Assembly (NCBI GenBank): GCA_951640165.1 | Contig: OX621252.1 | Coordinates: forward strand, 32,943,934-33,007,933 | From: Pseudoips prasinana | Lineage: Eukaryota > Arthropoda > Insecta > Lepidoptera > Nolidae | Direction of reading: 5' to 3' | DNA length: 64,000 bases | Shown here: one piece after another, positions 54,241 through 64,000 of the stretch | How positions within the stretch are numbered: position 1 is the stretch's first letter | How the letters are laid out: each line of letters begins with the position of its first letter | Notes under the pieces: model-generated | The model's input: the letters and a program-made list of their open reading frames with translations, nothing else | Told to the model about the DNA's origin: nothing | The model's database searches: none | Translations under genes and position numbers: made by a program

Positions 54241-54458
54241 ATGAAATAAATAAAAAAGGTTTTTATTCACGTAGACATTAAAAAAGCGCTTGTAAATAAT
54301 CAGAACATGTTTGTAGTAATATATAATTAATTAACTAATTTATAATTAATTCTAGGTACATAGGTATATTAAGGTACACGGATTGTATGAAAAAGTGTAC
54401 AATAAGATTTATTTTATAATAGTAATGATATTTAGCTAGCTTATATTAAGTTATTGAA
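54241..54458 (-). mobile_element. LINE family Z 3' end
   Basis: The A-rich tail, then ttattcacgtagacattaaa and UTR. Confidence 0.75.
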
Positions 54459-54489
54459 AAAACTTTTAAATTTAATAAGAACGATTGTT

Positions 54490-54602
54490 TGTTCTATGTC
54501 TGGGTGTAATTTAACTAAAATATTTAATTTTCAATTGTCTGGTTGCCATAGTACAGGCTCTTTTTGGCTTAGGATCAGATGGCCGTGTGATGATAATACA
54601 TA
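54490..54602 (+). repeat. SINE S1 3' fragment
   Basis: tctatgtctgggtgtaattt, ggttgccatagtacaggctc, aggatcagatggccgtgtga. Confidence 0.6.
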
Positions 54603-54954
54603 CTTATCAAGATCAAAGGTAAATGTGACCAGGTTCTTGCAGATTTTGAGTACGGTTGGTAGCTGCATAATTAATTCTGGTAGCTGGCAATTTTTTACAC
54701 CACTTACCGACCCCAAAAGGCAATTTTTTCTCATTAACGTAGAAGGACAGTTGCTCAAAATATTCCTAAAAACGTAATCTCTCCTGAATCTCCACGTCAG
54801 TAACCACCTACAGCCGTCATTTGAACCCCAAAGGTACCCTCTGGTGCGGAATAACTTGCTTTGTAGACTTAATGGCTAGTCGGCCGGAGGTCCCGCGCAC
54901 CTCTATTGTCTGGTGAAGCATTGAAAGCTTTCTAGACTAACAGAAAAGGGCAAA

Positions 54955-55225
54955 AAAACAAGTATGCTTTAGACCACACGACTTAATTAAATTTAGATAT
55001 ACGCAATGTTAAGAGATGGCTATGAGAGAAAGAGAGGAAGAAAATCTGTGCTCGCACCTCTCTCTCTTGCCCTTACAGTTATATACTAAACGTAACTCTC
55101 TCTCTTCCTATCTTTACTAACTTATATCTCCCTCTCAACTTCCGTTCGCTTCGCCCGATCACACTTTCGTAACGCTTTCGTCACGCAATGATCAGCTTGC
55201 TCCCCAAGTGATGCGTGCGTAAAGA
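54955..55225 (+). repeat. Repeat P, copy without MITE
   Basis: agagaaagagaggaagaaaa, gctcgcacctctctctcttg, ctatctttactaacttatat, then a cttcgcccgatcacactttc end. Contains the empty target site for the MITE at 55925. Confidence 0.65.
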
Positions 55226-55251
55226 AGTTTTACTTCAAAATACTAATACAA

Positions 55252-55783
55252 AAAACCGGCCAAGTGCGAGTCGGACTCGCCCATGAAGGGGTCCGTAGCA
55301 GCAAGTATTTCAGTTGATTAAATTAAAGCAAATTGCTGTTTACGGATTATTATGACGTATAAAAAAAAATAACTTGCTAGATCTCGTTCAAAGCAATTTT
55401 CGTTGTTAGTTTGCACCACTTTGGAAGAGTCTCTCGCGCAAACTATTCAGTTTAGAAAAAAATGATATTAGAAACTTCAATATAATTTTTGAAGACCTAT
55501 CCATAGACACCCCAAATGTATGGGTACGATGAAAAAAAAATGTTTGAATTTCAGTTCTATGTATGGGAACCCCCAAAATTATTGTTCTTTTTCTATTTTT
55601 GTGTAAAAATCTTAATTCGGTTCACCGAATACATCTACTTAATAAGTTTCAAAAGTACAGCTCTTATAGTTTCGGAAAACAATGGCTGTGACATACGGAC
55701 GGACAGACAGACAGACAGACATGACGAATCTATAAGGGTTCCGTTTATTGCTATTTGGCTACGGAACCCTAAAAACGAGTGTG
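55252..55783 (+). mobile_element. Repeat G, long subfamily, complete
   Basis: Starts aaccggccaagtgcgagtcg and ends gctacggaaccctaaaaa. About 530 bp with an (ACAG)n run before ctataagggttccg. No coding capacity. Confidence 0.75.
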
Positions 55784-55794
55784 CTTTTGACCAC

Positions 55795-56075
55795 AAGAAA
55801 ACTTAAATATACGAAACGTAACTGGCTATAACGGAAAGAGAGAAAGAAAATACATACTCGCACCTCTGTCTCTTGCCTCTACAGTAATATACAAAACGTA
55901 ATTCTCTCCTTCTATCTTCACTAAGAGCCGATTTCACCGTTAAAATTAAACGCGATCAATTGACGCTAAACTCGGTTCTGCTTCCTGTAACTGAGTTTAG
56001 CGTGCATTGATCGCGTTTAATTTTAACGGTGAAATCGGCTCTAACTGACATCTCCTTCACTTCATTCTTCATTCA
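55795..56075 (+). repeat. Repeat P, copy carrying a MITE
   Basis: ttttgaccacaagaaaactt, gaaagagagaaagaaaatac and ctcgcacctctgtctcttgc parallel 54955. Interrupted at 55925-56041. Confidence 0.65.
55925..56041. mobile_element. 117-bp MITE with TAA target duplication
   Basis: GAGCCGATTTCACCGTTAAA at the left is matched by its complement at the right (55-bp imperfect arms). TAA stands at 55922-55924 and 56042-56044. TAA duplication and GAGCC/GGCTC ends suit PIF/Harbinger. Confidence 0.9.
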
Positions 56076-56079
56076 CAAA

Positions 56080-56545
56080 AAAGGAAGGCAAAAAACATAA
56101 GCCCCTTGGGTTTCCTATTTCTGTTACAGTTAGCGGTAGGTACTTGGTAATAATACCTCAGCAGAGCTCTGGTGGCGTTGATTAAGGCATTTTAAATTTC
56201 TGCCTAATGTACCGTTCCGGGTGAGCTAGATTAGTGGTTATGACTTAAGTCTAGAATTTTGCAGACGTAGTCGTTATGTTATTATGCCTACCTTCATTTA
56301 ACCTGAAGTTTCCTTGAAATATGCTTATATTTCGTCTAGATTTGGGTTTAGTGCCTACTTTGAAATCCTTAAGGTGATATGTTTTTGTGAAATGAACAGC
56401 ATGAAAAAAGTTGCCTTCACTAATTTGAAAAGAATCGACAAATCCTTCCTTCCTACTGAGTTTTCTGGCAGTGTTTCTCAGGGTGCCACGCCATGCTGCA
56501 CGGTAATATTGTAACGGAAGAAATAAATTTTGACAAAGTTAACAA
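56080..56545. other. No gene recognised
   Basis: Unremarkable A+T-rich DNA, target of the R1-type LINE insertion that follows. Confidence 0.35.
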
Positions 56546-56565
56546 GTAGGTATACTCGAGGTTAG

Positions 56566-56836
56566 ACGAGTCCTGGTCGCTGAGATCGGACGGGATCTAT
56601 CGCCGCCAGCAGTCGTGCATGCGATGCTGGCTGGCGACTCCACCAAATGGGACGCCGTGGTCTTCTTCTGTGAGTCAGTTTTGCTGCAGAAGGAGACCGC
56701 CGAACGGGATCGGGAACGAGCCGATCCCGCTCGTAGGCGGAGGAGGCGTCGGGGTGGCGGCGGCAGCCGTTATCCCAACTCTCCTCGGGGCCGCGGCGGC
56801 AGTGTGAGAAGTGTCCTCTACTGTCGCCACGTATAA
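56566..56836 (+). pseudogene. R1-type LINE ORF2 extreme C-terminus
   Basis: The frame reads VLVAEIGRDLSPPAVVHAML, TKWDAVVFFCESVLLQKETA, ERDRERADPARRRRRRRGGG and ends YCRHV stop. A W-x-A-V-x-x-F-C-E-x-V...K-E-x-A-E-R block followed by an Arg/Gly tail is the usual end of one group of R1-clade ORF2 proteins. Only about 90 codons remain and the frame is intact, so the copy is a simple 5' truncation. Confidence 0.75.
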
Positions 56837-57145
56837 GCGGCTCCGGGATGACAGCGATCTGTTTGTGGCGCAGTCACTGTGCCGTACTGGCAGGAGTCGG
56901 CAATAGGGGAGGGAAATCCAAAGGAGCCCTCCCGGGGTACGTGTCCCGACCATCTGGGACATGGCGCAAAAGGGGGGTACCGGAGCAGCAAACCCGCGTT
57001 CCCGGGACTCCCCCATCAGGCGCCAAGAGAAGTCCACGGCAGGTTAGGTTTAGTCGGTGCGAGTCCGACATACCCACCCGCAGACACTTTTTGCGGGTGG
57101 CATGCGAAGGCATTCCCCCTGCCTTATCAAAAAAAAAATAAAGAA
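56566..57145 (+). mobile_element. R1-type LINE 3' fragment with 18-bp target duplication
   Basis: Flanked by aggtatactcgaggttag (56548-56565) and aggtatacccgaggttag (57146-57163), one mismatch. Ends in an A-rich tail (57129-57145). Strongly G+C-rich compared with the surroundings. Confidence 0.85.
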
Positions 57146-57195
57146 AGGTATACCCGAGGTTAGTAATGTACTGACTGCAAATTGGTTAAATGTAT

Positions 57196-57318
57196 GAGTG
57201 TTTCCGTGGTACAGGGGGTACGTTAAGCTGACTGTTGCAGCTGTAGCCATCAGACAATAGTCGATAGAGCATGGCACTGGCCATCTGGGCGGCTTGATAA
57301 ATCCACTGCCCATACGAG
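57196..57318 (-). repeat. SINE-like repeat family A fragment
   Basis: acgttaagctgactgttgca, gtagccatcagacaatagtc, aaatccactgcccatacga. Confidence 0.6.
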
Positions 57319-58019
57319 TGAAGTGCATCATTTTATTTTACAAGCTTTTATGTTGCTTTTTAAAAGCAATTTAAGCAATTAAAAATGAGAGGGTTTTCAA
57401 TACGACTGGATGTTTTTTTGTATAAGTTCCGATTTTTTTTAAGAACCTATTATAGGTGCTGCCACACTGCTGTTCAAAAATGTTTACAAACTATTAATTT
57501 GAATTTTTATAGCATTATTCGCAATGCACTAATTGAGATTAATTGCAAAAAATTTTAATCATGCAAAACCACTTTTAGCACGACCCTGGATTTACACCCA
57601 GGCCCTCGTTCTCTGCGGGTGAACACGCTACCGCTAGACCAAGGTGACCAACGTCATCCTTAAATATAAGTAAAATAAAAAGTAACTTGACCGTACTTTT
57701 CGTTCCAATGTAATATATATTATCTACAGTCTACATAGTAGCACCAAAATTACTGGCGAGTTATATTTTACGAAAAACTGGGACGGTATCATCCTTGGCC
57801 AGGCTAGTACAACACTTGGCATAAATTATATTTTCAATACGTCACCGTTTTGCTACAACTTAATAGTATATCCCTACAATGTTACAGGAAAGTTGGAAAT
57901 TGACTACAAAGTCAGAGACTCCTATCAAAAAAGCTTTAAATATAAAATGTTCTTTTAAATAATCAAAAGTTGTGCGCAAAAGAGTACGTACCTGTACCTA
58001 TCTGCTGCTGCTGGTTGGT
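57319..58019. other. No gene; SINE D tail at 57575-57660
   Basis: acgaccctggatttacaccc then accgctagaccaaggtgacc is the reversed tRNA-like end of a SINE D. The rest is A+T-rich. Confidence 0.4.
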
Positions 58020-58027
58020 TGAGACTT

Positions 58028-58325
58028 GCCATTCACGCCGCAGGTCGTGGGTTCGATTCCCACCTAGGACAGATATTTGTGCGCATAACAGGAAAAATAA
58101 TATTAGATAATTATCTAATATTATTTTTCCTGAGACATATTTATACCCAGTTAGATAATTATCTAATATCATTTTTCCTGAGACATGTTTATGCCCACAA
58201 ATATCTATCAAGGAAAGTATTATATGTAGTATATCAGTTGTTTGGTTCACATAATACAAGCTTGGCTTAGGTTGGGATCAGATGGCCGTATGTAAATAAT
58301 GTAAAAATGTTCCAGGATATTATTA
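58028..58325 (+). repeat. tRNA-type SINE S1 containing a 44-bp palindrome
   Basis: Head cattcacgccgcaggtcgtg, ggttcgattcccacctagg, then the palindrome and its partial repeat, then tagtatatcagttgtttggt and gggatcagatggccgtatg. Confidence 0.8.
58089..58132. repeat. 44-bp perfect palindrome plus partial direct copy
   Basis: caggaaaaataatattagataa followed at once by its exact complement. ttagataattatctaatatc...ctgagacat is repeated just downstream (58153-58188). Confidence 0.92.
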
Positions 58326-58327
58326 TA

Positions 58328-58498
58328 TTAGCTATGCCCCGCAGTTTTACCCGCATTAAACTTTATAAATTGTAGCCTATGTGTTATTTGGATAAATAAG
58401 CTATATTACTACAAAGTTTCATCAAAATCCTTCCGGTAGTTTTTGCGTGAAAGAGTAACAAACATACAAACTTTCGCCTTTATAATATTAGTAGGATT
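58328..58498 (-). mobile_element. Helitron-like element
   Basis: In plus: tagctatgccccgcagtttt, atccttccggtagtttttgc, cgcctttataatattagtag. Confidence 0.7.
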
Positions 58499-58854
58499 GT
58501 GATGATATTATACCTACTTCCTCATGTGCTTTAACCACATTAATAATAGCTTTTCAGTTACCTTTCAATTCAGTCCATATGGTAGTATATACGACTCGCT
58601 CTCGAAAGGTCCCGTCTATCTATAAATACAGAAAAAAATTCACGTTTGTTGTATGGGTGTTGTAGGATTAAAACAGCCAAATGCAATTAAATATATAGTG
58701 TAATAACTAAGATTATAATGTATATAATACAAAGTGCAAAATGGATCGTATGGATAACATGAGACGCGGTGAGCAAAGAGAACGACGCTAGAGGGCGGTC
58801 GTGCAGCGCAGTTAGGACGCGTTCCGATTCACTCGGGCTATATTCCAACAGGTG

Positions 58855-59056
58855 CCCCCTCAAATATTTATTTTATTATGTTTTTTTAATATATGTTGTT
58901 ATAGCAACAGGAATACAATATCTGTGACAATTTCAACTGTCTAACTATCATGATTAATGAGTTACAGCCTGGTGATAGACGGACATACAAACAGACAGAC
59001 AGCGGAATCTTAGTAAAAGGGTGCCGTTTTACCCTTTGTGTACAGAGCCCTAAAAA
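58855..59056 (+). mobile_element. Repeat G, 3' part
   Basis: tttcaactgtctaactatca, acagacagacagcggaatct, ctttgtgtacagagccctaa. Confidence 0.6.
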
Positions 59057-59183
59057 TGGTTCTGTTATAGAGACATATAACAATTAGGAAAATGTGGGGT
59101 AAGCAGGTGAGCGAGTTTCATATCACTGAAGCGATGATATACTACCATATGGACCGAGTAGAAACAATTTTAGACTACACTTA

Positions 59184-59349
59184 TGGCGCAGCGGCTAAGA
59201 CAATCGCCTCGCCGCCTCGCCGCTTCGTGTCGCGGGTTCGAGTCCCGCGCCGGACAACTATTTGTGTGACTCATAAATAGTTATTCTAGGTGATGTAATT
59301 TGTGTCCGTCTATTATATGTTTGTAAAGTACCCCGCGACACAGGGATTG
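59184..59349 (+). repeat. tRNA-type SINE S2
   Basis: tggcgcagcggctaagacaa, gtcgcgggttcgagtcccgc, tctattatatgtttgtaaag, ending cacagggattga. cgcctcgccgc is locally duplicated in the head. Confidence 0.85.
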
Positions 59350-59650
59350 AAAATGAAAATGAAAAGTCATTTATTCCGTTAAAACATTACATTTGTGTGG
59401 AATCGTCAATTTTTTTTACCCTACCGTGCAGTGCATTACGTGGCAGCTACTGAGAAACACTGCCAGAAAACTCGGTAGGAATCCTTTTTTTAAATAATTA
59501 TTTCTTACATAAAATTACATTGTATTTAAATGTGTTAATTTAGAGCGACTCAATCCCACGCTGTTTTGTCACTTAAATAATCAGAAGTTTTGTAGAAAGC
59601 CCTGCTAATTTTCCTTCTGCTAAGATTCCCTAGTGCGGGCTTTGTCTTTT
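59350..59650 (-). mobile_element. LINE 3' end (sister of 34505-34900)
   Basis: aaaatgaaaagtcatttattcc, gctactgagaaacactgcca, gagcgactcaatcccacgct. Confidence 0.6.
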
Positions 59651-59818
59651 CCAAAAGAAAAAGAAAAGTATTGTTTTAATTTTTGATCATCTCCATGCCT
59701 CTGAGCGCGCGTTAAGGGCATACACTGAAGTGGTTCATGTAAATTAATTTTATTATTAATAAAAAATATAATTATGAGTCTAGATTGACTATATTTCTGT
59801 AAAGAACAAATTTCTCCC

Positions 59819-59846
59819 AGCACAATTAGAAAATTCTAATTGTGCT
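59819..59846. repeat. Perfect hairpin, 13-bp arms, 2-nt loop
   Basis: agcacaattagaa, AA, ttctaattgtgct. Confidence 0.85.
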
Positions 59847-59876
59847 CGAGATCACGGCGTCCAATATCACCATTTT

Positions 59877-60152
59877 TAGGGTTCCGTACCTAAAGGGTAA
59901 AACGGGACCCTATTACTAAGACTTCGCTGTCTGTCTGTCGGTCTGTCACCAGGCTGTATCCCACGAACCGTGATAGTAAGACAGTTGAAATTTTCACAGA
60001 TGAAGTATTTCTGTTGCTGCTATAGGTACACTAAAGAACAAAATAAAATAAATATTTAAGGGGCGCCCGTACAAAAAACGTGAATATTTTGCTCGTTTTT
60101 ATAGTAAATGGTGCGGAACCCTTCGTGAGCGAAACCAACTCGCACTTGGCCG
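59877..60152 (-). mobile_element. Repeat G, short subfamily, complete
   Basis: In plus: tagggttccgtacctaaagg, gtctgtctgtcggtctgtca, tttctgttgctgctatagg, ending tcgcacttggccggtttctt. Confidence 0.8.
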
Positions 60153-60179
60153 GTTTCTTCAAATTCTGTGTGAAGCTCA

Positions 60180-60262
60180 AGTCTGAGGGAATATGTACCA
60201 GAGAACGTGCAGCAGCGTCTTTCTATGTATGTTTTATTGACCTGTAGCAAATTGCGATTTAT
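60180..60262 (+). repeat. SINE family C fragment
   Basis: gagggaatatgtaccagaga, acgtgcagcagcgtctttc, agcaaattgcga. Confidence 0.5.
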
Positions 60263-61595
60263 CATGTAGTTATTTTATATTGTAATTTTACATACTAGAC
60301 CTACCATTTTCATATGCGAGTTTTAAATAAATATCTAAATAAAACATGCTGACTGGAGGTTTAAAACCAAATTCATAAAACTTTACCTACGAGGGTAAAA
60401 TACAAAAATGTCTCACACCATCCAAAATATTATAACACTACTCTACATAGAGCGTGCATTTGAATACGTAATATAATAATAAAGTTGAATTACTGAAATA
60501 GCTAGCACTGTCTCGACTAGATTGCAAATTAACAAGTGAAATATGTAGAGACCTAGTTTAAACTTAGCCTTCTTCTTGTTTTATTCGCTATATTTAGAGC
60601 TTCGAAAGCTTTTGAAAGAACTTACAAGGTCATTCTAATTTTCCTCGATCATTTAAGTACCTTACATGAACTAGTGTACAAAATAATCATGTTAGATTAA
60701 TCCAACACGTTTGCATGTTATTGTTTGTACAGGTTAGTTAATAAACCGTTAATTACAAGCCTAGGCTATTAGTAAGGGGCTGGCAAATAGTTGGCCCTTT
60801 AAGCTTTTTATTGGACAAACGTCGAAAGTAAAGCATTGCCGGTCGCACTTTGAGACCGACTAGGCGCCTGCGGCCGGCGGTGATCACTTACCATCAGGGC
60901 ACATACATACTCATTTTCCTTGCTATTATTAAAAAAAAACTAACGTTCAACGAGAGAAGACTTCATACCTGACCATGCGACAAGGTTGGTTAGAATAGAA
61001 CTATGACTTAAAATAGCAATGATTCAGTGGTCTTAACCTGGTGATACATAATTTGCTGGTCACACTTAGTTGATAGAATAGGTTAGAACTGTGACCAAAA
61101 ACGTAACACTACGTTACCCGATAAGAAAGACTCAGCTTTTTAGCAAAACTCAACTAAATCTATAAGGTCTGCTGTCTCCATATTGATGTGGTGACAGCCA
61201 ATACTATTACGGTGCAATTTAAGCTTTGAATAAACTAGCAATATTTGGGACATCCGTTTCCTATACTAACAACTAACCTAAGCTAACAAATAACCAAACT
61301 GATAAACGTTAAATGATAAACTATAGGTGAGAATTATTCAGTTCTCTAACTTACGGGCTAATTTAACTATTCTATGATGAAATAAAAAATACTAAATCAT
61401 TAATATTATATTTGCTTCCTTCGGCGTTGTTGTCCTCGTGGATATAGCTATAGATATTATTGCAAATAAATACCTAAATTACTAATCTTGACCACATGGC
61501 CTGGACTAAACATATATTAAAATTTGCCCATGACTCTGAATTCCACAACACGCACGATAATCACTAAATACAACTAACACACTGTCATCGGGCAG
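60263..61595. other. No supported gene; LINE scrap at 60840-60920
   Basis: 60840-60920 (cggccggcggtgatcactta) is the reverse of a LINE C-terminal coding end like that at 45539. A minus-strand phrase near 61460-61410 (YIHEDNNAEGSKY) looks faintly coding but has no clear splice context. Confidence 0.35.
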
Positions 61596-61597
61596 GG

Positions 61598-61712
61598 CAG
61601 AGTCTGTACTATGGCAACCAGAAAACAGATAAATACACTAATATATTTCCAAATACATACCTATTACAAATAAATTACACCCAGTCACAAAACAAATAAT
61701 CGACTCATTATA
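61598..61712 (-). repeat. SINE S1 fragment
   Basis: gcagagtctgtactatggca, accagaaaacagataaatac, aattacacccagtcacaaa. Confidence 0.5.
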
Positions 61713-61789
61713 AAAAAAAATGTTCGTGTCGTAGGCTATGGTAGCCGCCTGCCATTAGGTTTGCCGTATACTCATTGGACAAATCGTTA

Positions 61790-61905
61790 CCTAACTAGTC
61801 CCTCCCTCTTACCCACCACTGCAAATCCTGTAAGCCAGGATCAACAGTGGCACAAAATGCAATGACACTGAGCGGTGTCATCGGTACCTAACTGCCCCAC
61901 TACCC
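61790..61905 (-). repeat. Unclassified repeat R (sister of 46795)
   Basis: cttacccaccactgcaaatc, ctgtaagccaggatcaacag, aatgacactgagcggtgtca. Confidence 0.55.
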
Positions 61906-61974
61906 AACATAAGTAGCCAAAATTATTGTGATGATGTGACATCAAGGTAACGGACATCTCATTATGACAGCCAA

Positions 61975-62178
61975 ATGACATCCACTGCTGGATAAAGGCC
62001 TTCTATAATGGAGTGGTGTCCATCATTTGGAGAGATATACTATAATCGCCGCCCTTACTAAACGGGTCGGCGATCTGCCCATTCTCTGTCAGATTTTCCC
62101 TCGGGACGACTTTTACTCCACCCATGGGATGAGATGGGGTGGTGATATTCTACACCGTAGCTACACAGCCATATATTA
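61975..62178 (-). repeat. SINE family C, near full-length
   Basis: atccactgctggataaaggc, gggtcggcgatctgcccatt, ccatgggatgagatggggtg, ctacaccgtagctacacagc. Confidence 0.8.
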
Positions 62179-62440
62179 ATTCACAATTCAAGTCGAATCA
62201 ATCAATTTTACAGACCACCCACTGATATTTTCAGGTATTTTCAGCGTATTCCGCTATTAGAATAAATTCATATAGATACAGTATGAGAAGAACACGCAAC
62301 TCAACCCCACATGAAAAATTCATATCTGTTCGACGTAATTTATCTTGAGATAACTAAATATGATAAAGAATACGCGCACACGAAAACAAATTACTCCTTT
62401 TCACATCACTCTTTGTTTAGCATGGTTTAGCTGTAATACG

Positions 62441-63560
62441 TCAGGACTGCACGGCTAAAGGCGCTTTAGGGAGAACGGTATCCGTCACGAGAGAAACGGA
62501 AATACATCCTAATAGCTGATATATTTAGTTCAATGTTCGTTTTGACTGAATACTATTAGTGGCTTTTGTAAGTGATTTCAGAATAATTCAAAATCAAATT
62601 AATTTATTTGGTAAACATAGGAATTAGAAGTATATTAGAATTTTTATTACGACGGGGCAAGACTACGCGGCTAAAGGCACTTTAGGGAGAATGGTATCCG
62701 TCACGAATAAAACTGAAGCATGAATTCATAACTGTTTTGTGTTAGGACAAATATTCGTTTTGACTGGATACTGTCAGTGTCGTTTGTACGCAATTTCAGA
62801 ATAATTAGAAGTTTTATAAGGATATTTTTCCTGCAACGTGTTATGAGTAAGCGGCTGAAGGCACTTTAGGGAGACCGTTTTCCGTCACGAGAGAAACGGA
62901 AACACTTCCTAATGGCTGTTATATTTAGTTCAATATTCGTTTTGACTGGAAACTATTAGTAGCTTTTGCACGTGGTTACAGATTAATTAGAATATTTTAA
63001 TACAATGTATCAGGACTACGCGGCTAAAGGCACTTTAGGGAGAATGGTACCCGTCCCTAGAGAAACGGAAACACATCCCTACAGGTGTTGTGTATTTTGT
63101 TCAATATTTGTTTTGAATGGATACTGCCAATACTTATGCGCCAGGACTGCACAGCTATAGGTAAACAAATTCGTAATGTTGTAAATGTTTTGTATTTCGT
63201 TCAATTTATGCTGTTCAAATCATATGCAACCAATATTTTGCACGTGACTTCCCACTTTCTCGATATAAAGATTTAGAACTAGCTGTGCGTCGCGGTTTTA
63301 CCGCGTTAATCTTTATAAATTATAGCCTATGTGTTAATCCAGGGTATCAGCTAACTCCGTACCAATTTTTTTTCAAATCGCTCCAGCCGTTTAGACGTGA
63401 AAAAGTAACAAACATACACACTCAAAAACTTTCGTCTCTATAATATTAGTGTAATATCCTTACCATAGTTTATCTTCATTACTTAAAGACTGCACTACTA
63501 AAGACATTTTTAGTAGATGGTACCCACGAGAAACAGAAACACGTAGTGATAACCGTTATA
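62441..63560. repeat. Diverged tandem array, six units
   Basis: Units begin near 62441, 62657, 62841, 63010, 63140 and 63485. They share ggactrcrcggctaaaggc, actttagggagaatggt, ccgtcacgagagaaacggaa and ttcaatattcgttttgactgg. Spacing is 216, 184, 169, 130 and 345 bp, the last including a Helitron insertion of about 178 bp. No coding frame. Confidence 0.8.
63278..63456 (-). mobile_element. Helitron-like element inside the tandem array
   Basis: In plus: actagctgtgcgtcgcggtt, ctccagccgtttagacgtga, cgtctctataatattagtgt. Confidence 0.7.
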
Positions 63561-64000
63561 TGTGTCGTTCCGTTATGTGATTGTAATTCAAATAATTATG
63601 AGCTTGTTCCTTGTTCTTCATGATAGTATTGTATACAGTAAAAAAAAGTAGAGTCCAATGGAATACCAACAATTTTCCTTCCTCCCGGACATTCTTACGC
63701 CACCTCAAACTAATTCACTAACTTTGGGGAATGTTGGCTATGTTGAACTTGAAAAATAGTAGGTCGTTGTTAACAGTGGAGCAATTTTCTAAACCATTAA
63801 ATATATTTTCCTTTATAAATTGCTTTTGAAGAAAGGACGATCAGATATCTTATTTTCTCTTTGTGTGTAAATCAAGCGGTACCTTAGGCATAAGACCTAT
63901 TTCTTAGCATTCCATGGATTCACCGTGCGGAAACCAGGATGGACCTGGTTTTTGCGTGATAGAGGAGGGAATACTTGATAGACTTTGAGACTTGCGACTC
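63561..64000. other. No gene recognised
   Basis: Nothing recognisable in the last 440 bases. Confidence 0.35.

Noticed and set aside
54454..54777. 107-codon plus-strand frame
   Set aside because: It runs across a LINE Z end and a SINE S1 fragment, so the frame is accidental.
56615..57331. Multiple overlapping long frames on both strands
   Set aside because: Apart from the R1-type C-terminus (56566-56836), these are by-products of the G+C-rich LINE 3' UTR.
58740..58860. G+C-richer stretch ending ttccaacaggtgccccc that could be an LTR end with a primer site
   Set aside because: No matching LTR, no internal coding region and no target duplication in the window.
61405..61470. Minus-strand coding-like phrase YIHEDNNAEGSKY after a tatag acceptor-like site
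   Set aside because: Polypyrimidine tract is poor, frame is short and no partner exon is seen; too weak for an exon call.
62441..63560. Possible CRISPR-like array
   Set aside because: Units are long, diverged and unevenly spaced in eukaryotic DNA; there are no short identical repeats with unique spacers.

Overview
The window looks like repeat-dense, A+T-rich nuclear DNA from a lepidopteran insect (moth or butterfly). That reading rests on family resemblance: tRNA-headed SINEs, R1-, RTE- and CR1/Jockey-like LINEs with short A-rich tails, Helitron-like elements with a hairpin and CTAG end, and a BEL/Pao LTR element. No database search was possible. There is no bacterial-style gene organisation.

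Only one likely host-gene piece was found: a first coding exon on the minus strand (16806-16686). It encodes a signal peptide, ends in a GTAAG splice donor, and has a GC-richer promoter-like region with a TCAGT initiator near 17114. Its first intron would run towards lower coordinates. That stretch holds a triplicated A+T-rich repeat (15420-16255) and a nearly complete LINE. No further exon could be recognised.

Layout. 1-6 kb: an internally deleted LINE, a LINE 3' fragment, and two abutting copies of a foldback MITE, one carrying a second nested element. 6-10.5 kb: Helitron-like and SINE copies, LINE tails and a third foldback MITE inside a SINE. 10.56-14.8 kb: a well-preserved CR1/Jockey-type LINE whose two ORFs are joined by a canonical -1 slippery heptamer. 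14.8-26 kb: LINE tails, the host exon, SINEs and MITEs. 26.1-29.1 kb: a 5'-truncated R1-type LINE on the minus strand. 30.6-31.9 kb: a LINE 3' end split by a 742-bp terminal-inverted-repeat element with iteron-like arms. 32-38.9 kb: nested SINEs and LINE tails. 39.0-44.0 kb: a BEL/Pao element with two LTRs and a 5-bp target duplication but no reverse transcriptase. 44-64 kb: more SINEs, Helitron-like copies, a mobile element family ending in gggttccgta-like sequence, a 117-bp MITE with a paralogous empty site, an R1-type 3' end with an 18-bp target duplication, and a diverged tandem array (62.4-63.6 kb).

The window is best read as layers of insertions. Several nestings give relative ages: MITE in SINE, LINE tail in SINE, SINE in SINE, Helitron in another element, LTR element probably in a SINE. 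The most notable observations are the LINE frameshift signal, the iteron-arm element, the isolated secretory exon, and several perfect short-loop palindromes that look like template-switch products.
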